A stretch of DNA of 64,000 nucleotides from Rikenellaceae bacterium (GCA_015060115.1 SUZB01000003.1:88400-152399); one strand, 5' to 3'; shown: positions 18,744-27,320, numbered from the stretch's first letter. A program made the numbers and translations. Notes: generated from the sequence alone by a model not told the origin.

Positions 18744-19280
18744 ATGGCTTTGATTAGAAAAGTTCGTGGCTTTGAGCCAGAGATTGGCGAGAAGACTTGG
18801 TTGGCTGAGAATGCCACAGTAATTGGTAATGTGAAGATTGGCGAGAACTGCTCGATTTGGTATAATGCTGTGTTGCGTGGCGATGTTAATGCTATCACTA
18901 TCGGCAACAACACCAACATTCAGGATGGCGTGGTTATCCACACCCTCTACGATGGCTCGAAGAACCCCTCGCAGACCCATATCGGCGACTTTGTGTCGGT
19001 AGGTCATAATGCCATTATTCACGGTGCAACCATCGAGAACGACTGCCTTATCGGTATGGGTGCAACCATCCTTGATAACGCTGTTGTCGGCACAGGCTGT
19101 ATCGTTGCTGCCAATGCCCTTGTACTCTCAAATCAGAAGCTTGAGCCATACTCGGTATATGCCGGTGTCCCTGCCAAGAAGGTAAAGGATGTTACGCCTG
19201 AGCAGCGCGATGAGATTATCAAGCGCACAGCCCGCGATTATCGCACATACGCTTCCTGGTATGAAGAAGAGGGAATTTAA
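18744..19280 (+). CDS. gamma-carbonic-anhydrase-like hexapeptide-repeat protein
   Basis: 178 residues forming a left-handed beta-helix. Hexapeptide repeats run from about 20 to 145 (GNVKIGENCSIWYNAVLRGD, ITIGNNTNIQDGVVIH, IGDFVSVGHNAIIHGATI), followed by a C-terminal helix. The metal-ligand histidines lie in VVIHT and VGHNAIIHG. The YrdA/CaiE-like group is called gamma carbonic anhydrase, but activity is unproven for many members. It sits 20 bases after mazG. Confidence 0.85.
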   Translation: MALIRKVRGFEPEIGEKTWLAENATVIGNVKIGENCSIWYNAVLRGDVNAITIGNNTNIQDGVVIHTLYDGSKNPSQTHIGDFVSVGHNAIIHGATIENDCLIGMGATILDNAVVGTGCIVAANALVLSNQKLEPYSVYAGVPAKKVKDVTPEQRDEIIKRTARDYRTYASWYEEEGI

Positions 19281-19333
19281 GGAATTTAGTGAGTTTTCTA
19301 ACAACTAATAACTAAAAACTAACATCTAACTTA

Positions 19334-20683
19334 ATGTTTAAGAGACTGAAAACCAATATCGGACTGCATCTGTTGGTGGCGGTGGCATTGAGCCTTGTTA
19401 TCAACTTTTCGTACCTGCTATTGCCGATTATCACCGAGCGTGGTATGGCACAGCGTGGTGGCGACGATGATACTGTTGGCGAGCATAACTCAGGTGTACT
19501 GCATATCACCAACGACCTGCACGGCTATATCGTCTGCGACTGCGAGGAGCGTGATAGCATCTATGTCTCGGCGTGGCAGGTGCACTCGCATCGCCTGACC
19601 GATGGCGACCACCTGCAGTTCTTGTCGCGACCTGTGCAGGGCGACACCTACACCGACGAGCAGATTCGCTCGGCACACCCTCGTGTAGATAAGATATTGA
19701 TGCGCAATGGCGAGAAGTTCGACTTCGACAACCTCTACGACCGCCCAAGCCGTACCGTGGAGTTTATCTGGCAGATTGCCTACTACGCCATAGTCTCGTT
19801 CATTCTGATACTTATCCTTGCTACGGCACCTGTTGAGAATAAGAGCTTTACGATGGCCTTCTTCCGCCGTTTCTTGTTCGCTGTTGCCGTTGCTGTGGTG
19901 TTGTTCTTCTTCTCGCCCGTGATGTCGTTCAAGAATGGCTCTATGGGCATCGTCTTCTTCTTCCAGAGTGAGTTGCACAACAACGCCAACCTTGTGGTGC
20001 TTACCAAGTGCCTCTTTATGCTTGTTGTAACGGCGCTCTATGCGCATATCTACCGCCTAATTCGCCAGCGTGAGGCTATCGTGGTGGAGAACGAGCGACT
20101 AAAGACCGAGAACCTCGCAACACGCTACAATATGCTTGTGGGTCAGATAAATCCTCACTTCTTCTTCAACTCGCTGAACTCGCTTGCGATGCTTGTGCGC
20201 GAGAAGGACGATGAGCGTGCGTTGAAGTATATCGACCAGCTATCCTACACCTTCCGCTATATCATTCAGAATGGCCAGTCGAGCAAGACGACACTTAAGG
20301 AGGAGATGGAGTTTGCTGATGCCTACGCCTACCTCTTTAAGATTCGCTATGCCGATAAGCTCTTCTTCGATATCTCGATTGACGAGAAGTATAACGGCTG
20401 GTTGCTCCCCGCTCTGTCGTTGCAGCCCCTTATCGGCAACGCTGTGAAGCACAATAGCATAACGACCAAGCGACCACTGCATATCTCGATTCGTGTTGTA
20501 GATGGCGTTCTCGAAATCGAGAATCCCAAAAACCCGAAACTCGATGTCGAGCCCTCGACAGGTATCGGCCTTGACAACCTCAATAAGCGTTGGCAGATTA
20601 TCACCGGCCGTGATATAGAGATTATTGATGAGGCGGAGCGCTTCTTAGTACGCCTACCCCTCGAAAACCCCAAGAAGCAATGA
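19334..20683 (+). CDS. LytS-type sensor histidine kinase
   Basis: A 449-residue membrane sensor. A first membrane segment (about 10-35) precedes an extracytoplasmic domain of about 110 residues. Three or four further segments span roughly 135-245. A short coiled coil leads to the HisKA-like PF06580 domain with phospho-accepting H275 in INPHFFFNSLNSLAML, then an ATPase domain (LQPLIGNAVKHN, GIGLDNLNKRW). The stimulus is unknown; the external domain is not one I recognise. The stop overlaps the regulator's ATG by four bases, so they form one two-component pair. The kinase is 53 bases after the carbonic-anhydrase gene, with a short TAACAACTAA repeat tract between. Confidence 0.9.
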   Translation: MFKRLKTNIGLHLLVAVALSLVINFSYLLLPIITERGMAQRGGDDDTVGEHNSGVLHITNDLHGYIVCDCEERDSIYVSAWQVHSHRLTDGDHLQFLSRPVQGDTYTDEQIRSAHPRVDKILMRNGEKFDFDNLYDRPSRTVEFIWQIAYYAIVSFILILILATAPVENKSFTMAFFRRFLFAVAVAVVLFFFSPVMSFKNGSMGIVFFFQSELHNNANLVVLTKCLFMLVVTALYAHIYRLIRQREAIVVENERLKTENLATRYNMLVGQINPHFFFNSLNSLAMLVREKDDERALKYIDQLSYTFRYIIQNGQSSKTTLKEEMEFADAYAYLFKIRYADKLFFDISIDEKYNGWLLPALSLQPLIGNAVKHNSITTKRPLHISIRVVDGVLEIENPKNPKLDVEPSTGIGLDNLNKRWQIITGRDIEIIDEAERFLVRLPLENPKKQ

Positions 20684-21438
20684 GAAGAGTTGTAATCGTT
20701 GAAGATGAGACCGCTGCTGCCGTTAATCTGCGCAGTATGCTTATGGCTATCGACCCCTCGACGGAGGTTGTGGCAACCCTTGAGTCGGTCGAGGAGGGTG
20801 TTGAGTTCTTTACTCAGCCCTTTGATGCCGATGTGGTATTTATGGATATCCACCTCGCCGATGGCGAGTCGTTCCGCATCTTCCAGAGCGTAGATATCAA
20901 GGTGCCTATTATCTTTACCACGGCCTACGATGAGTACGCCTTGCAGGCATTCAAGGTCAATAGCGTGGACTACCTCTTAAAGCCCTTCAAGGAGGAGGAT
21001 TTGCGCCGTGCGCTCGACAAGCTCGACCGCCTTACGGGTGCTGAGCGTGCCGAGGAGCGTGAGCGTCGCGATAAGATGGTTGCCGAGGCACAGCCGAGCG
21101 TGGAGACTATGCTCGTAAGGTATAAGGATAAGATTATCCCCGTTAAGATGGACGATGTAGCCTTCTTCTACACCTTTGCCGAGCGTGTTACCCTGACCAC
21201 GCTTGAGGGCATAACCTACCCTGTGGATAAGACCCTTGAGGCGCTGAGTGGTCAGCTACCTACCGACCGCTTCTTCCGTGCCAACCGCCAGTTTATCGTA
21301 TCGCGCAACGCCGTAAAGGATATTGCTGTATGGTTTGGTAGCCGCCTTGCGCTCAACCTCACCATCGAGACTCCCGAAAGGATAATTATCTCAAAAGCGA
21401 GAGTGCCGGAGTTTAAGGCGTGGCTATCTTTCGCCTAA
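20680..21438 (+). CDS. LytTR-family response regulator
   Basis: 252 residues. The receiver domain (1-120) has acidic E8-D9-E10, phospho-acceptor D56 in VVFMDIHLAD, and the switch Lys in VDYLLKPF. The LytTR DNA-binding domain (about 142-250) includes RYKDKIIPVKMDDVAFFYT and RFFRANRQFIVSRNAV. LytTR proteins bind pairs of about 9-12 bp direct repeats spaced one helical face apart, commonly 21 bp. Two such pairs lie in the promoters of the next transcription units (21546-21578 and 22602-22634), making those genes the likely targets. It ends at a terminator 50 bases downstream. Confidence 0.92.
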   Translation: MRRVVIVEDETAAAVNLRSMLMAIDPSTEVVATLESVEEGVEFFTQPFDADVVFMDIHLADGESFRIFQSVDIKVPIIFTTAYDEYALQAFKVNSVDYLLKPFKEEDLRRALDKLDRLTGAERAEERERRDKMVAEAQPSVETMLVRYKDKIIPVKMDDVAFFYTFAERVTLTTLEGITYPVDKTLEALSGQLPTDRFFRANRQFIVSRNAVKDIAVWFGSRLALNLTIETPERIIISKARVPEFKAWLSFA

Positions 21439-21456
21439 CCAAAAGTCTTAAAACTC

Positions 21457-21490
21457 TCTAACAACTAACAACTAATAACTAACAACTAAA
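21457..21490. repeat. CTAACAACTAA tract
   Basis: Four to five tandem units of the CTAACAACTAA/TAACAACTAA type, without the composite core, directly before the terminator of the lytS operon. Confidence 0.7.
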
Positions 21491-21520
21491 AGAGCAAAGA
21501 CCCCAAATCTTTGCTCTTTT
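21489..21520 (+). terminator. terminator of the LytS/LytTR unit
   Basis: Stem AAAGAGCAAAGA/TCTTTGCTCTTT around a CCCCAAA-type loop, ending in a T-run. The same 32 bases recur exactly at 25658-25689. Confidence 0.85.
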
Positions 21521-21545
21521 CTCTTTTCACTTCACCCTGCCAAAA

Positions 21546-21619
21546 TGTCGGCTCACCCTTGTGATTGGTCGTTTGACCGAGGGGGTGAGCTGTTTTCGTT
21601 ATTTCTTGTCGTACCTTTG
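21546..21619 (+). promoter_or_regulatory. putative LytTR-controlled promoter
   Basis: Direct repeats TGTCGGCTCACC (21546-21557, 9 of 12 matches to GGTCGTTTCACC) and GGTCGTTTGACC (21567-21578, 11 of 12) have a 21-bp period. A perfect -7 box TACCTTTG lies at 21612-21619, 45 bases from the second repeat. No TTG -33 element is at the usual distance, which suits an activator-dependent promoter. Nested inverted arms GCTCACCC (21551-21558) and GGGTGAGC (21583-21590) are also present. Confidence 0.6.
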
Positions 21620-21683
21620 TATCAAGAAAAGGAGCAAACAACCTCTCGAAACATAGTTACGAACCTTTTAATATATAGTAGGT

Positions 21684-22085
21684 ATGAAAAAGATAGTTTT
21701 ACTCTTCGCACTTCTCGCAGGACTTACGGCGTATGATGCGGCTGCTCAGACAAAGGTAGATGCGAACCTTTCATTGCCAATCAGTACCGATGTATATGGA
21801 GCACGATATGAGTTTGTGCAGTCGATGATAAACTCTAAGCAGGCCTTCTTGGTGGATAAGTTCACAGGCGATGTTTGGCGATACAAGAGCGTAGGCAAAG
21901 ACTTTGAGTTGATTAAGCGCGATAGACCCGATAGGGTGGTAGAGGATAAGATTAACTATCAGCTCTACCTAAGTAGCGAAAACAGCAAGCTCTGCTTCCT
22001 TTTAAATATCCACACGGGCGAGATGTGGCGCTACACGAAAGATGGCGACAGAAAATTCCGCAAGATGGAGTTACCGAGAAAGTAA
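21684..22085 (+). CDS. small secreted protein with a duplicated motif, function unknown
   Basis: 133 residues with a signal peptide ending DAAA-Q near 22. The mature part has two copies of one motif: RYEFVQSMINSKQAFLVDK then TGDVWRYK (about 43-70), and NYQLYLSSENSKLCFLLNI then TGEMWRYT (about 91-119). Each would be a pair of strands closing on a TG-x-x-WRY turn. I do not recognise a named family. It has its own putative LytTR-controlled promoter and is followed by another small exported protein 55 bases on, probably in the same transcript. Confidence 0.8.
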   Translation: MKKIVLLFALLAGLTAYDAAAQTKVDANLSLPISTDVYGARYEFVQSMINSKQAFLVDKFTGDVWRYKSVGKDFELIKRDRPDRVVEDKINYQLYLSSENSKLCFLLNIHTGEMWRYTKDGDRKFRKMELPRK

Positions 22086-22140
22086 ACCGTTAAAGATAGA
22101 ATAAACGATTAATTATTAACCTCTTAATAGAATTACAACT

Positions 22141-22527
22141 ATGAAAAAGATGATGTTTTTGACCCTTGCGCTGTCGGTGATGGCAATGGGTAGTGCAATG
22201 GCTAACGACTCTGCAATGGATAAGAACCATAAGCCTAACAAGGTGAAGATTGAGATCAACCACAACTGCTGTGGCGATCACGGCGATTGGCACTACGGAG
22301 GCAACAAGCACCCAAAGATGCACAAGCATGTGAAGAGTCATCGCAAGTTCTACAGAGGTCCAAAGCTCAACTGCCCCATTTGCGAGTACAAGGCAAATTC
22401 GCACAGACCCGGCAGACCTCACTTTGATGGTAAGAATCACGGCGGTCGCCCTGAGGGTAATCGAGGCAATGGCTTCTACGGTCGTCCCGATGGTCGTCCC
22501 AATGGAAGACCCAACGGTCGATTCTAA
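22141..22527 (+). CDS. small secreted His/Gly/Arg-rich protein, possibly metal-binding
   Basis: 128 residues with a signal peptide ending SAMA-N near 21. The mature protein is rich in His, Lys and Asn: HNCCGDHGDWHYGG, KHPKMHKHVKSHRKF, and a CPIC pair in LNCPICEYKANSH. The end is a low-complexity tail of GRP and NGR units (GRPDGRPNGRPNGRF). The paired Cys and about a dozen His suggest binding of a transition metal; this is inference, as no family was recognised. It lies between the TG-WRY protein and a receptor gene, and is closed by a terminator at 22556-22593. Confidence 0.75.
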   Translation: MKKMMFLTLALSVMAMGSAMANDSAMDKNHKPNKVKIEINHNCCGDHGDWHYGGNKHPKMHKHVKSHRKFYRGPKLNCPICEYKANSHRPGRPHFDGKNHGGRPEGNRGNGFYGRPDGRPNGRPNGRF

Positions 22528-22555
22528 CAAAATGTTAGATGTCTGTTTCCCCAAT

Positions 22556-22593
22556 GGGAGGGGTTGAGTCTTAGGCTCGACCTCTCTTTTTTC
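22556..22593 (+). terminator. terminator after the His-rich protein
   Basis: Stem GAGGGGTTGAG (22558-22568) with CTCGACCTCTC (22576-22586), including G-U pairs, followed by six T. Confidence 0.75.
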
Positions 22594-22601
22594 TCTCGTT
22601 C

Positions 22602-22674
22602 GGTCGTTTCACCCGCCAATTCGGTCGTTTCACCCTTGGGTGTACTTATTTTTAGAAAATAAGTATTATTTTCG
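22602..22674 (+). promoter_or_regulatory. putative LytTR-controlled promoter of the receptor gene
   Basis: Two exact copies of GGTCGTTTCACC at 22602-22613 and 22623-22634 have a 21-bp period. A near -7 box TATTTTCG lies at 22667-22674, 44 bases from the second repeat. The architecture matches the 21546-21619 promoter. No TTG -33 element is at the expected distance. Confidence 0.65.
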
Positions 22675-22709
22675 CAAAGCGAAAAGTGAACAAAAATTAG
22701 ACAAAAGAT

Positions 22710-25640
22710 ATGAAGAAGATTTTATCAATTCTCGTAGTGATGCTTATGGCACTGCCCGCTATGGCGCAGTCATCGAAGATTACGGCGAAGGTAATCGACT
22801 CCGAGACGAAAGATGGCGTTATCGGCGCTATCGTCGAGGTGGTGTCGAAGAGCAATGCCAACTACCGCAAGCACGCTACAACAGGCGTAAATGGTGATGT
22901 GGCTATCACATCGCTTGTCGCAGACGACTACACAATGACAGTTCAGTTTGTAGGCTACACCACCTACACCAAGGATATCACGGTAAAGGGCACTACGGCG
23001 CTCGGCACCATCGAGCTTGTCGAGGGTGTGGCTATCGAGACCGTTGTTAAGGAGGTGCAGGCGTTGCGTACCTCGCAGAATGGCGATACGGTGGCCTACA
23101 ACGCTGCGGCCTTTAAGGTGGCCTCGGATGCCGATGTCGAGGGTCTTTTGAAGAAGATGCCCGGTATCACCATCTCGAATGGCTCGGTAGAGGCTCAGGG
23201 CGAGCAGGTGAAGAAGATTTTTGTCGATGGCAAGGAGTTCTTTGGCGAGGATGTATCTACGGCGCTTAACTCACTACCGGCTCAGGCTGTCGACCGTATC
23301 GAGGTGTTCAACAAGCTCTCGGATAATGCCGAGTTCTCAGGTATGGACGATGGCGAGGGCTACAAGGCTATCAACATCGTTACCCACGCAAATATGCGTC
23401 AGGGTGTCTTTGGTAAGCTCTATGGTGGCTATGGCTATCAGCCCGATATTGATGGTGGCGCACCCACAGACCTTGCGTTTAACAACAAGGCTACCTATGA
23501 GCCTCAGGTGGGCGATGTTACCTCGCACCACAAGTACAATATCGGCGGTAATATCAATGTCTTCCAAGGCAACCACCGAGTGTCGGTTATCGGCCTATTG
23601 AACAATGTGAACCAGCAGAACTTCTCGTTTGAGGATATCCTCGGCGTGAATGGTGGTGGCGGTGGCGGTATGGGCCGTGGCCGTGGTGTAGGTCAGTATA
23701 TGGTACGCCCGCAGAGTGGTGTTGCGAATGTCGGCTCGATAGGTACTCAGTATTCGGGTACATTCGGTAAAGATGATAAGATTAAGCTCAACGGCTCATA
23801 CTTCTTTAACAAGACACGCACCCGCAATAAGAGTGTAATCGAGAAGTGGTACGAGGCACCTTCGCCTGAGGATAATCTTATTCAGGAGGGTGAGTCGGAG
23901 ACTAAAAACTACAACCACCGCTTCAACCTACGCTTCGACTGGACTATCAACAAGAATATGTCGCTGATGTCGCGTACCAACCTCAGTTTTCAGGGCAACG
24001 ACCCCTTCAGCCAGTCGTATGGTGAGCAGTGGGGCGAGACTGCTGAAAGCAAGGGTCTGCCTTATGAGATTTTGTACAACGGCTCAAAGTCGTCGTCGCG
24101 TGCATTGCGCTTCTCGGAGTTCTTGCAGTATCGTGTCAAGCTTGGCAAGGATGGCCGTACCATCACCGTTGATGGTCGCTACGCTATCCGCAATACCTTG
24201 CGCTCTAACGCCAATAGCTTCTCAACGCTCGGCACCCTCTTCGCTGATAACATCGCTGAGCCTAACTTGCGCTATGTCTCATCGTTCGCACCTCAGGGTG
24301 AGACCGATATTAGCGCCAACTTTACCTATACCGAGCCAGTAGCGAAGAATGCTCAGGTAAGTATGCAGTATCGCTTCGACTTCGAAGATCAGGATATCGA
24401 GAAGACAGCATATATCACAGGCTCAGACTACAATATCGCAGGCCTTGTGCCCGATGCGTCGCTATCGTCGATGACCGACAGCCGTAGCATCGAGCATCGT
24501 GTAGGCCCCGGTTTCCGCTACTCGAAGGACCGCAACACCTTTATTGCCAATGTCTACTACCAGCACTCGATACTCGATGGCTTGGTTAAGGGCGAGAACA
24601 TCAAGCGCGATTTCGACCATGTAACCTACTTTATGATGGGTAATGTGGCGTTCAATCCTCAGAATACTATCCGTATATTCATCAACTCCTACACTTGGAA
24701 TCCCGATGTCCGCAACTTGCAGGATATATATGATGTGTCGAATGCGCAGTATATCTCGAAGGGTAATCCCAACCTTAAATCTACCTACAACCATCGCGTA
24801 AACTTCCACTATGTGCGCTCAAATATCGAGAAGGGTCGTACATTTATGTGGATGTTCTCAGGTCAGATTACGCAGGACTATATCGGTCAGAAGATATACT
24901 ACAACCCTGAGACTATCACCATTGATGGCGAGGAGTACAACCCCTTGCAGTATTCGACCTACGAGAATATGAATGGCTCAAGCTCGTTGCGTACTCACCT
25001 AAGCTACGGCTTCCCCATCAACCCTATTAAGTGTAACCTTAATATTATGGCGGGTGTAAGCTGGACACGCACACCCTCGATGATTAACGACGAGCTCAAC
25101 ATCACCAGCAATATGGGCTACGATGCTATGTTGTCGCTCGGTAGCAACATCTCGGAGAATATCGACTTTACCTTGCAGTGGAATGGTGCGTATAACGATG
25201 CACGACAGTCGCTTGCTATGCGTGGCGACCGCAATAAGTACTTCAACCACTCGGCATCGGGTACATTGAAGTGGGTGTTCTGGAAGGGCTTTACGCTCAC
25301 CGCAGCGATTAATTACAACCAGTATATCGGCTTTACGAATGATTACAACGAGGACTACCTTATCTGCAATATCTACCTTGGCAAGAAGCTATTTAAGAAT
25401 AAGCAGGGCGAGGTGCTTGTGGGTGTAAACGACCTTCTCAACGAGAACGCAGCCTTTGCCCGCACCGTAGGTAGCGGTTATACTCAGAACTCGTGGAATA
25501 GCGTTATCGGCCGTTACTTCACCGTGCAGTTCAACTACAATCTTCGTTACTTCGGCAAGAAGGGCTCACAAAATATTGATGACTACGATGGTATGTCGCA
25601 GAAGGGTATGAGACACTTCGGCCCTCCGATGCATAGATAA
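22710..25640 (+). CDS. TonB-dependent-receptor-like outer membrane beta-barrel protein
   Basis: A 976-residue outer-membrane protein. The signal peptide ends PAMA-Q near 20. A carboxypeptidase-regulatory-like domain (about 23-110: KITAKVIDSETKDGVIGAIV) is followed by a plug (about 115-230: VEGLLKKMPGITISNGSVEA, KKIFVDGKEFFGED, DRIEVFNKLSDNAEF) and an OMP_b-brl_3 barrel. A Gly-rich loop GGGGGGMGRGRG near 315 is unusual. No SusD partner is adjacent and the ligand is unknown. The promoter carries two exact GGTCGTTTCACC repeats, so control by the neighbouring LytTR regulator is likely. A terminator follows at 25658-25689. Confidence 0.87.
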   Translation: MKKILSILVVMLMALPAMAQSSKITAKVIDSETKDGVIGAIVEVVSKSNANYRKHATTGVNGDVAITSLVADDYTMTVQFVGYTTYTKDITVKGTTALGTIELVEGVAIETVVKEVQALRTSQNGDTVAYNAAAFKVASDADVEGLLKKMPGITISNGSVEAQGEQVKKIFVDGKEFFGEDVSTALNSLPAQAVDRIEVFNKLSDNAEFSGMDDGEGYKAINIVTHANMRQGVFGKLYGGYGYQPDIDGGAPTDLAFNNKATYEPQVGDVTSHHKYNIGGNINVFQGNHRVSVIGLLNNVNQQNFSFEDILGVNGGGGGGMGRGRGVGQYMVRPQSGVANVGSIGTQYSGTFGKDDKIKLNGSYFFNKTRTRNKSVIEKWYEAPSPEDNLIQEGESETKNYNHRFNLRFDWTINKNMSLMSRTNLSFQGNDPFSQSYGEQWGETAESKGLPYEILYNGSKSSSRALRFSEFLQYRVKLGKDGRTITVDGRYAIRNTLRSNANSFSTLGTLFADNIAEPNLRYVSSFAPQGETDISANFTYTEPVAKNAQVSMQYRFDFEDQDIEKTAYITGSDYNIAGLVPDASLSSMTDSRSIEHRVGPGFRYSKDRNTFIANVYYQHSILDGLVKGENIKRDFDHVTYFMMGNVAFNPQNTIRIFINSYTWNPDVRNLQDIYDVSNAQYISKGNPNLKSTYNHRVNFHYVRSNIEKGRTFMWMFSGQITQDYIGQKIYYNPETITIDGEEYNPLQYSTYENMNGSSSLRTHLSYGFPINPIKCNLNIMAGVSWTRTPSMINDELNITSNMGYDAMLSLGSNISENIDFTLQWNGAYNDARQSLAMRGDRNKYFNHSASGTLKWVFWKGFTLTAAINYNQYIGFTNDYNEDYLICNIYLGKKLFKNKQGEVLVGVNDLLNENAAFARTVGSGYTQNSWNSVIGRYFTVQFNYNLRYFGKKGSQNIDDYDGMSQKGMRHFGPPMHR

Positions 25641-25657
25641 GAGAGTAGAATAGAGAG

Positions 25658-25689
25658 AAAGAGCAAAGACCCCAAATCTTTGCTCTTTT
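25658..25689 (+). terminator. terminator of the receptor gene
   Basis: Identical over 32 bases to the terminator at 21489-21520: AAAGAGCAAAGA stem, CCCCAAA-type loop and T-run. Confidence 0.85.
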
Positions 25690-25691
25690 TC

Positions 25692-25866
25692 TTTAGTTGT
25701 TAGTTATTAGTTATTAGTTGTTAGTTGTTGGTTGTTGGAGTTGCGCTCTGGGGAGCGCTGAGATTTTTTTAGACCATTAAGACATTAAGACCTTAAGACC
25801 ATTACGAGGTCGAGTATCGAAAGTCCTACTCGTCCTAAAAAATCTAAAAACTAACAACTAACAACT
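25692..25866 (-). repeat. composite intergenic repeat, copy 2 (reverse orientation)
   Basis: TTAGTTGTTAG-type units (25692-25737), a hairpin GCGCTC/GAGCGC (25743-25758), GACCATTAAGAC-type units (25772-25800), a reversed core ATTACGAGGTCGAGTATC (25801-25818), GTCCTACTCGTCCTAA and closing CTAACAACTAACAACT units. It lies between a plus-strand terminator and a bidirectional hairpin. Confidence 0.8.
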
Positions 25867-25874
25867 CTTCCCGC

Positions 25875-25915
25875 TTAAAAAAATATCCCGCAGAACTCTC
25901 TGCAGGATATTTTTC
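25875..25915 (-). terminator. terminator of the glmM-peptidase operon
   Basis: Stem AATATCCCGCAGA (25882-25894) and TCTGCAGGATATT (25899-25911) with one mismatch and an ACTC loop, flanked by A- and T-rich ends, immediately after the peptidase stop. Confidence 0.85.
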
Positions 25916-27286
25916 TTATTTCTCCTCTGCGAAGTACTTGTAGAAGTAGGGCAGAGTCTCGAGACCCTTGTAGAACTGGTCGAGACCGTAGCTCTCGTTG
26001 GGCGAGTGGATAGCATCCTTCGAGAGGCCGAAGCCGAGCAAGATAGACTTGATGCCGAGGATGTTCTCGAAGCCTGAGATGATAGGAATCGAGCCACCTG
26101 AGTAGAAGGGTAGAGGCTTGATGCCAAAGGTTGTCTCCACAGCCTTCTCCGCTGCCTTGTATGCGGGTAGGTCGGTAGGCGATACATAGGGTGCGCCACC
26201 GTGCAAGAACTCAACCTTAACCTTCACGCTCTTGGGCGCGATACGGCGGAAGTGCTTCTCGAAGAGCTTGGCAATCTTCTTGAAGTCCTGATTAGGCACC
26301 AAACGCATCGAAATCTTGGCGTATGCCTTAGAGGGGATAACAGTCTTTGTGCCCTCGCCGGTATAACCGCTCCAGATACCGTTTACATCGAGTGATGGGC
26401 GGATACCTGTGCGTTCCATAGTGGTGTAGTCTACCTCGCCTGCTACATCGCCAAGGTCGAGTGCCTTCTTGTACTCGTCGAGTGAGAATGGCGCCTTGTT
26501 AAGTGCCTTGCGCTCAGCATCTGTGAGGATACGAACATCGTCGTAGAAGCCGGGAATAGTAACACGACCAAACTCATCGGTAAGCGATGCTACGAGCTTT
26601 GCCAAGACATTTGCAGGGTTGGCAACAGCGCCACCAAAGAGGCCTGAGTGCAGATCCTTGTCGGGGCCGGTAACCTCGACCTGCATATAGGTCAAACCAC
26701 GCAAACCAGCGGTGATAGTGGGGCAGTCGAGACCAATCATCGAGGTATCCGAAACGAGGATTATATCTGCCTTGAGCAACTTCTTGTAGTCGGCGCAGAA
26801 CTTATAGAGGCTGGGTGAGCCAATCTCCTCCTCGCCCTCAAGCATAAACTTAACATTGCAGGGCAGTGTGTTGGTAGCAACCATCGCCTCGAAAGCCTTG
26901 GCGTGCATAAAGAGCTGACCCTTGTCATCATCGGCGCCACGACACCAGATACGGCCATCTTTAATCTCAGGCTCAAAGGGGTTGGTCTTCCATTCGTCGA
27001 TGGGGTCTTCGGGCATAACATCGTAGTGGCCATATACCAATACGGTCTTTGCCTTGGGGTCGATAATCTTCTCGGCATATACAACGGGGTTACCCTCGGT
27101 GGGCATAACCTCGGCACGGTCGGCACCAGCCTTTACCAATGAGGCAGCCAACCACTCGGCACAGCGTACCATATCCTGCTTGTGGAGCGAGGGTTGTGCG
27201 CTGATTGAGGGGATGCGAAGAAGGTCGAACAACTCCTCCAAGAAGCGCTCTTTGTTTTGGTTGATGTAGTCGTTTGCAAGTTTCAT
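25916..27286 (-). CDS. M20 family dipeptidase/metallopeptidase
   Basis: 456 residues. A cytosolic di-zinc peptidase of the M20A (CNDP/PepV-like) type, probably cleaving dipeptides. Metal ligands and catalytic residues are visible: H87 and catalytic D89 in VYGHYDVMP, bridging D120 in RGADDDKGQLF, the Glu pair 152-153 in EGEEEIGSP, and a late His near 430 in DAIHSPNESY. The lid domain has LHSGLFGGAVANPAN. It follows glmM by 34 bases on the same strand and ends at a hairpin terminator. Confidence 0.88.
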   Translation of the reverse strand: MKLANDYINQNKERFLEELFDLLRIPSISAQPSLHKQDMVRCAEWLAASLVKAGADRAEVMPTEGNPVVYAEKIIDPKAKTVLVYGHYDVMPEDPIDEWKTNPFEPEIKDGRIWCRGADDDKGQLFMHAKAFEAMVATNTLPCNVKFMLEGEEEIGSPSLYKFCADYKKLLKADIILVSDTSMIGLDCPTITAGLRGLTYMQVEVTGPDKDLHSGLFGGAVANPANVLAKLVASLTDEFGRVTIPGFYDDVRILTDAERKALNKAPFSLDEYKKALDLGDVAGEVDYTTMERTGIRPSLDVNGIWSGYTGEGTKTVIPSKAYAKISMRLVPNQDFKKIAKLFEKHFRRIAPKSVKVKVEFLHGGAPYVSPTDLPAYKAAEKAVETTFGIKPLPFYSGGSIPIISGFENILGIKSILLGFGLSKDAIHSPNESYGLDQFYKGLETLPYFYKYFAEEK

Positions 27287-27320
27287 ATTCGTGAAGTTTT
27301 AAGTGTGAAATCGCTGAAAT

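Noticed and set aside
22640..22897. 85-codon plus-strand frame overlapping the receptor start
   Set aside because: It shares DNA with the signal peptide and N-domain of the receptor, which are clear; it begins within the promoter.
22710..25640. SusC/SusD polysaccharide utilisation locus
   Set aside because: No SusD-like lipoprotein and no glycoside hydrolase lies nearby, and the receptor is of the OMP_b-brl_3 type with no typical SusC features.
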